Part shown: one piece after another, positions 6,596-8,390 of the stretch
Position numbering within the stretch: position 1 is the stretch's first letter
Layout of the letters: every line of letters begins with the position of its first letter
Assembly: GCA_934234275.1 (NCBI GenBank)
Contig: CAKQHU010000052.1
Span: forward strand, 1 to 8,390
Source of the DNA: an uncultured Phascolarctobacterium sp.
GTDB taxonomy: Bacteria > Bacillota > Negativicutes > Acidaminococcales > Acidaminococcaceae
Direction: 5' to 3'
DNA: 8,390 nucleotides
Program-made: the position numbers and the translations under genes
Notes under the pieces: model-generated
What the model was told of the DNA's origin: nothing
What the model saw: the letters and a program-made list of their open reading frames with translations, nothing else
Databases searched by the model: none

Positions 6596-7975
6596 TTATT
6601 GCTTGTAATTCAGCAGCTTCTGATAGCTTTCTTCTACTAACTTATCAAGCGTTTGCTGTGGGTTGGCACCGTTGGCAATTTGCTGCAGATATTGCTGATG
6701 GGCAGCGCGCAGAATGTTTTTGCTGCCGTATTCCAGATTCTGCTGGATATCGGCGGCCTTGTGCGGCAGATGCAGCCAGGTGCCTTTTTTATATACCTGC
6801 TGCATGCAGGTATACAGCTTGCGGTATTTGAAGTTATGCACATCTTGCGGATTATTCAGCAGCTTTGGCAGTGCTTCCTTATTGGTTGGCAGGTAGCCTG
6901 CTTGCATTGCAAAATTCAAATTGCTGTTTTCCTGCGCCAGCCATTTGGCAAAAACAACGGCACCAAGGTTTTTGCGTTCATCTGTGCTTTTGATAGCTAA
7001 TAATCCTACACCGCGCTGCAGCAGTGTTACCTTACCACCGCTGAAAACAGGGCAGGGGTAATAGTTGGTAACAATGGTTTCACGCGTGTTGTCTGGATTG
7101 GTAACGTAATCGCGCATATAAAGAATAGCGGCGGTAGAGCCGACGTTGCTGATTAAATCGGCTGTTTTCCAGGCATCGGCCGCATAACCCTTTTCAATGC
7201 CCAGACCACCGGCAATAGCAGGCTCGGCTGCGGCACGGAAGATACGCTTGAAGTTGGAGCTGGTAAGATCCGGCTTGCCGTCCTTGATTAACGGGTCACC
7301 TAAGGAAGCCATGCTCGTCAGGTAATAGTTATAGAAATCGTCCAGCTGGCACATGTTTTTACCGCCGGTCCAGGTATAATACTTGCGGCAGAGCGCAAAA
7401 AGCTTGTCATAATCGGCAAAATCCTCGGTGCTGGCACCTGTTGCCGCAGCAAAGCGGTCAAAATATGTCTGGTTTACAAAAAGCAGCTCGGTGGATTTTG
7501 CTACAGGCAGCATCAGCAGCTCCTTATCCTGATAACCTTCGGCTAAAAATTCCGGCTGGTAAACAGCTAAATCTTCTTTATCAAGGTATTTGTCCCAATG
7601 CAGCAGCTTATCGTGCATTGCGGGGATAACACGCGGATAGGCGGTAAAAAGGTCGGGCAGCGGCACAGCGCCGGGTTCCTGCTTGGCAGAGGCGAATAAA
7701 GCTTTGTCGATAACATTGGAGCTGCTTACGGAAGCAACCTTAACAATAACGCCCTTGGCCCTACCCTCAGTGGCATTAAATTTTTCGATTGTATCATTAA
7801 ACGGAGAATTGGTCTGGTTACCGTAAACGTGCCAGATGGTGAGAGTCACCGGTTTGGCCGGGTCGAGTGATGCCTTACTGCCGCAGCCGCTGCTGAAAGC
7901 AGTAACAAGACAGAGCAGTAACAGCACCAACATACTGTATAATGAAGCAGAAAATTTTTTTGATACAACGGACAT
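6596..7975 (-). CDS. Extracellular solute-binding lipoprotein (ABC-type, family 1-like)
   Basis: The protein has 459 residues. ATG 7975 is chosen because AGGAGG (7983-7988) lies seven bases upstream and the protein then starts with a lipoprotein signal (MSVVSKK, hydrophobic 12-27, lipobox region SSGC with Cys31; Ser at -3 is less usual). An in-frame ATG at 8059 would add 28 residues, begin inside the operator region and hide the signal. The mature part has the family pattern: TLTIWHVYG at the first strand, FNATEG, LPDLFTAYP, a central region with many aromatic residues (FYNYYLTSMASLGDP), GVGLLAIKSTDERK and FAKWL, then GYLPTNKEAL near the C-terminus, as in sugar- or glycerol-phosphate-binding relatives. 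The ligand cannot be told. No permease or ATPase gene is in the window, and the only operon partner is the membrane LuxR-type regulator, so a role as a sensory co-receptor is likely (inference). Confidence 0.92.
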   Translation of the reverse strand: MSVVSKKFSASLYSMLVLLLLCLVTAFSSGCGSKASLDPAKPVTLTIWHVYGNQTNSPFNDTIEKFNATEGRAKGVIVKVASVSSSNVIDKALFASAKQEPGAVPLPDLFTAYPRVIPAMHDKLLHWDKYLDKEDLAVYQPEFLAEGYQDKELLMLPVAKSTELLFVNQTYFDRFAAATGASTEDFADYDKLFALCRKYYTWTGGKNMCQLDDFYNYYLTSMASLGDPLIKDGKPDLTSSNFKRIFRAAAEPAIAGGLGIEKGYAADAWKTADLISNVGSTAAILYMRDYVTNPDNTRETIVTNYYPCPVFSGGKVTLLQRGVGLLAIKSTDERKNLGAVVFAKWLAQENSNLNFAMQAGYLPTNKEALPKLLNNPQDVHNFKYRKLYTCMQQVYKKGTWLHLPHKAADIQQNLEYGSKNILRAAHQQYLQQIANGANPQQTLDKLVEESYQKLLNYKQ

Positions 7976-8017
7976 GAAAAAACCTCCTGAAAGGGAATTT
8001 TTAAAGAAAAAAGGTAA

Positions 8018-8023
8018 AAAATA
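8018..8023 (-). promoter_or_regulatory. Weak candidate -10 box of the solute-binding protein/LuxR operon
   Basis: On the minus strand TATTTT lies 18 bp beyond the dyad at 8042-8070, close to the 20 bp seen at copies 1 and 2. A start near 8011 would give a 36-base leader. The match to TATAAT is modest and the region is AT-rich, so the position is tentative. Confidence 0.35.
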
Positions 8024-8041
8024 AGGAAAATTTACCCTTAT

Positions 8042-8070
8042 CCTACCCGAATTCGCCATTTGGTGTAGTG
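8042..8070. promoter_or_regulatory. Dyad operator, copy 3, between the solute-binding protein operon and the SPFH gene
   Basis: CCTACCCGAAT, centre TCGCCAT and TTGGTGTAGTG align without gaps to copies 1 and 2. CTAC at 8043-8046 and GTAG at 8065-8068 are exact complements, so the outer arms are more symmetric than in the other copies. Its left edge is 67 bp upstream of the solute-binding protein start. Flanking bases to its left (AATTTACCCTTAT) also resemble those beside copies 1 and 2. Because the site is a dyad between divergent genes it could act leftward, rightward or both; the leftward fit is better because the SPFH start lies over 270 bp away. Confidence 0.6.
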
Positions 8071-8341
8071 ACTAAATGCGGTTTTTATATTAAACTTAAG
8101 GCAAGGAAGCGGAAAACAGCTTACCTGCACAGATGATTTGCAGAGATTGTCTAACAATTAGTTTATCACAAATCAAAGTATTAGTGAATAGCTTTTTACT
8201 ACAGATAAGGATAAGATAAATATTTTACAATTTCTTGTCTGATAAGTGTACGTCTGTTTTATTCAAAGTCCTGTTAATATTAAGCGGGTTTTGATAAAAT
8301 ATAATTGTTAATCTTTTAGTGATACAAAAGGAGGTTGTATT
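8071..8341. other. AT-rich intergenic region before the SPFH gene
   Basis: This stretch has no supported gene on either strand and no strong hairpin. TATATT at 8086-8091 is a weak -10 candidate for a rightward transcript from dyad copy 3, and TATAAT at 8300-8305 is the best -10 box for the SPFH gene. The latter lacks a good -35 box at 16-18 bp; TTGATA at 8291 is too close to it to serve. Confidence 0.5.
8300..8305 (+). promoter_or_regulatory. Candidate -10 box of the SPFH gene
   Basis: A perfect TATAAT sits 36 bp before the start codon, a suitable distance for a leader of about 30 bases carrying the ribosome binding site at 8328-8334. No convincing -35 box is present, and the AT-rich setting makes chance matches likely. 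Confidence 0.4.
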
Positions 8342-8390
8342 ATGGGTTTAATTAAAGCGGCAATGGGCGCTGTAGGCGGCGTACTGGGCG
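8342..8390 (+). CDS. SPFH-domain (YdjI/virion-core-like) protein, N-terminus only
   Basis: Only the first 16 residues (MGLIKAAMGAVGGVLG) are in the window; the gene continues past the right edge. The start is firm: AAGGAGG at 8328-8334 lies seven bases before ATG 8342. This short Gly/Ala-rich amphipathic N-terminus is, from memory, characteristic of YdjI-like SPFH proteins of Firmicutes, which associate with membranes and are often linked to envelope stress. The assignment rests on 16 residues and should be read accordingly. Confidence 0.65.
   Translation, partial: MGLIKAAMGAVGGVLG

Noticed and set aside
7976..8059. Upstream start giving 28 extra residues on the solute-binding protein
   Set aside because: It would begin inside the operator region, has no ribosome binding site I can see and would place the lipoprotein signal internally.
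8291..8296. TTGATA as a -35 box for the SPFH gene
   Set aside because: The sequence 16-18 bp downstream is a poor -10 box, and transcription would start almost at the ribosome binding site.

Overview
The window looks like chromosomal DNA from a medium-GC Firmicute, quite possibly a member of the Negativicutes (gut Firmicutes with an outer membrane). The grounds are strong AGGAGG-type ribosome binding sites, Firmicutes-type lipoprotein signals, a UshA-like secreted 5'-nucleotidase with no cell-wall anchor, a membrane-tethered LuxR-type regulator and the start of a YdjI-like SPFH protein. This assignment is inferred from gene types, not from a marker gene. I see no rRNA, tRNA, CRISPR array, transposase or phage gene.

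Layout, left to right. A rightward gene of unknown function runs from the left edge to 648 and is probably cut by the edge; two very short overlapping reading frames of doubtful status follow it. Next is a rightward gene (902-1549) for a small secreted protein resembling the DUF6935 family, closed by a strong terminator at 1589-1623. A two-gene rightward operon follows: a secreted 5'-nucleotidase/metallophosphatase (1769-3385) and an unrecognised lipoprotein (3422-4483). The gap 4484-4748 separates two converging transcription units and holds two hairpins plus a short tandem repeat that may be the worn remnant of a coding sequence. On the minus strand, a two-gene operon reads leftward: an extracellular solute-binding lipoprotein (7975-6596), then 29 bp later a LuxR-type transcription factor with a large extracytoplasmic sensor domain between two membrane helices (6566-4749). 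The last 49 bases begin a rightward SPFH-domain (YdjI-like) gene.

The most notable signal is a 29-bp imperfect palindrome present three times, ungapped (783-811, 1682-1710, 8042-8070). Copies 1 and 2 lie exactly 20 bp upstream of good -10 boxes (TACAAT, TATAAT) at promoters with no recognisable -35 box, ahead of the DUF6935-like gene and the nucleotidase operon. Copy 3 lies 67-95 bp upstream of the solute-binding protein/LuxR operon. The dyad centre falls near -45 to -47 at all three inferred start sites, the classic place for an activator that replaces the -35 contact.

Putting this together (inference): the solute-binding protein may capture a ligand outside the cytoplasmic membrane and signal through the membrane-anchored LuxR protein, which may bind these dyads to control its own operon, the nucleotidase/lipoprotein operon and the DUF6935-like gene. 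No transporter permease or ATPase is present, which fits a sensory rather than a transport role for the binding protein. The link between this regulator and the dyads rests on proximity and promoter geometry only.
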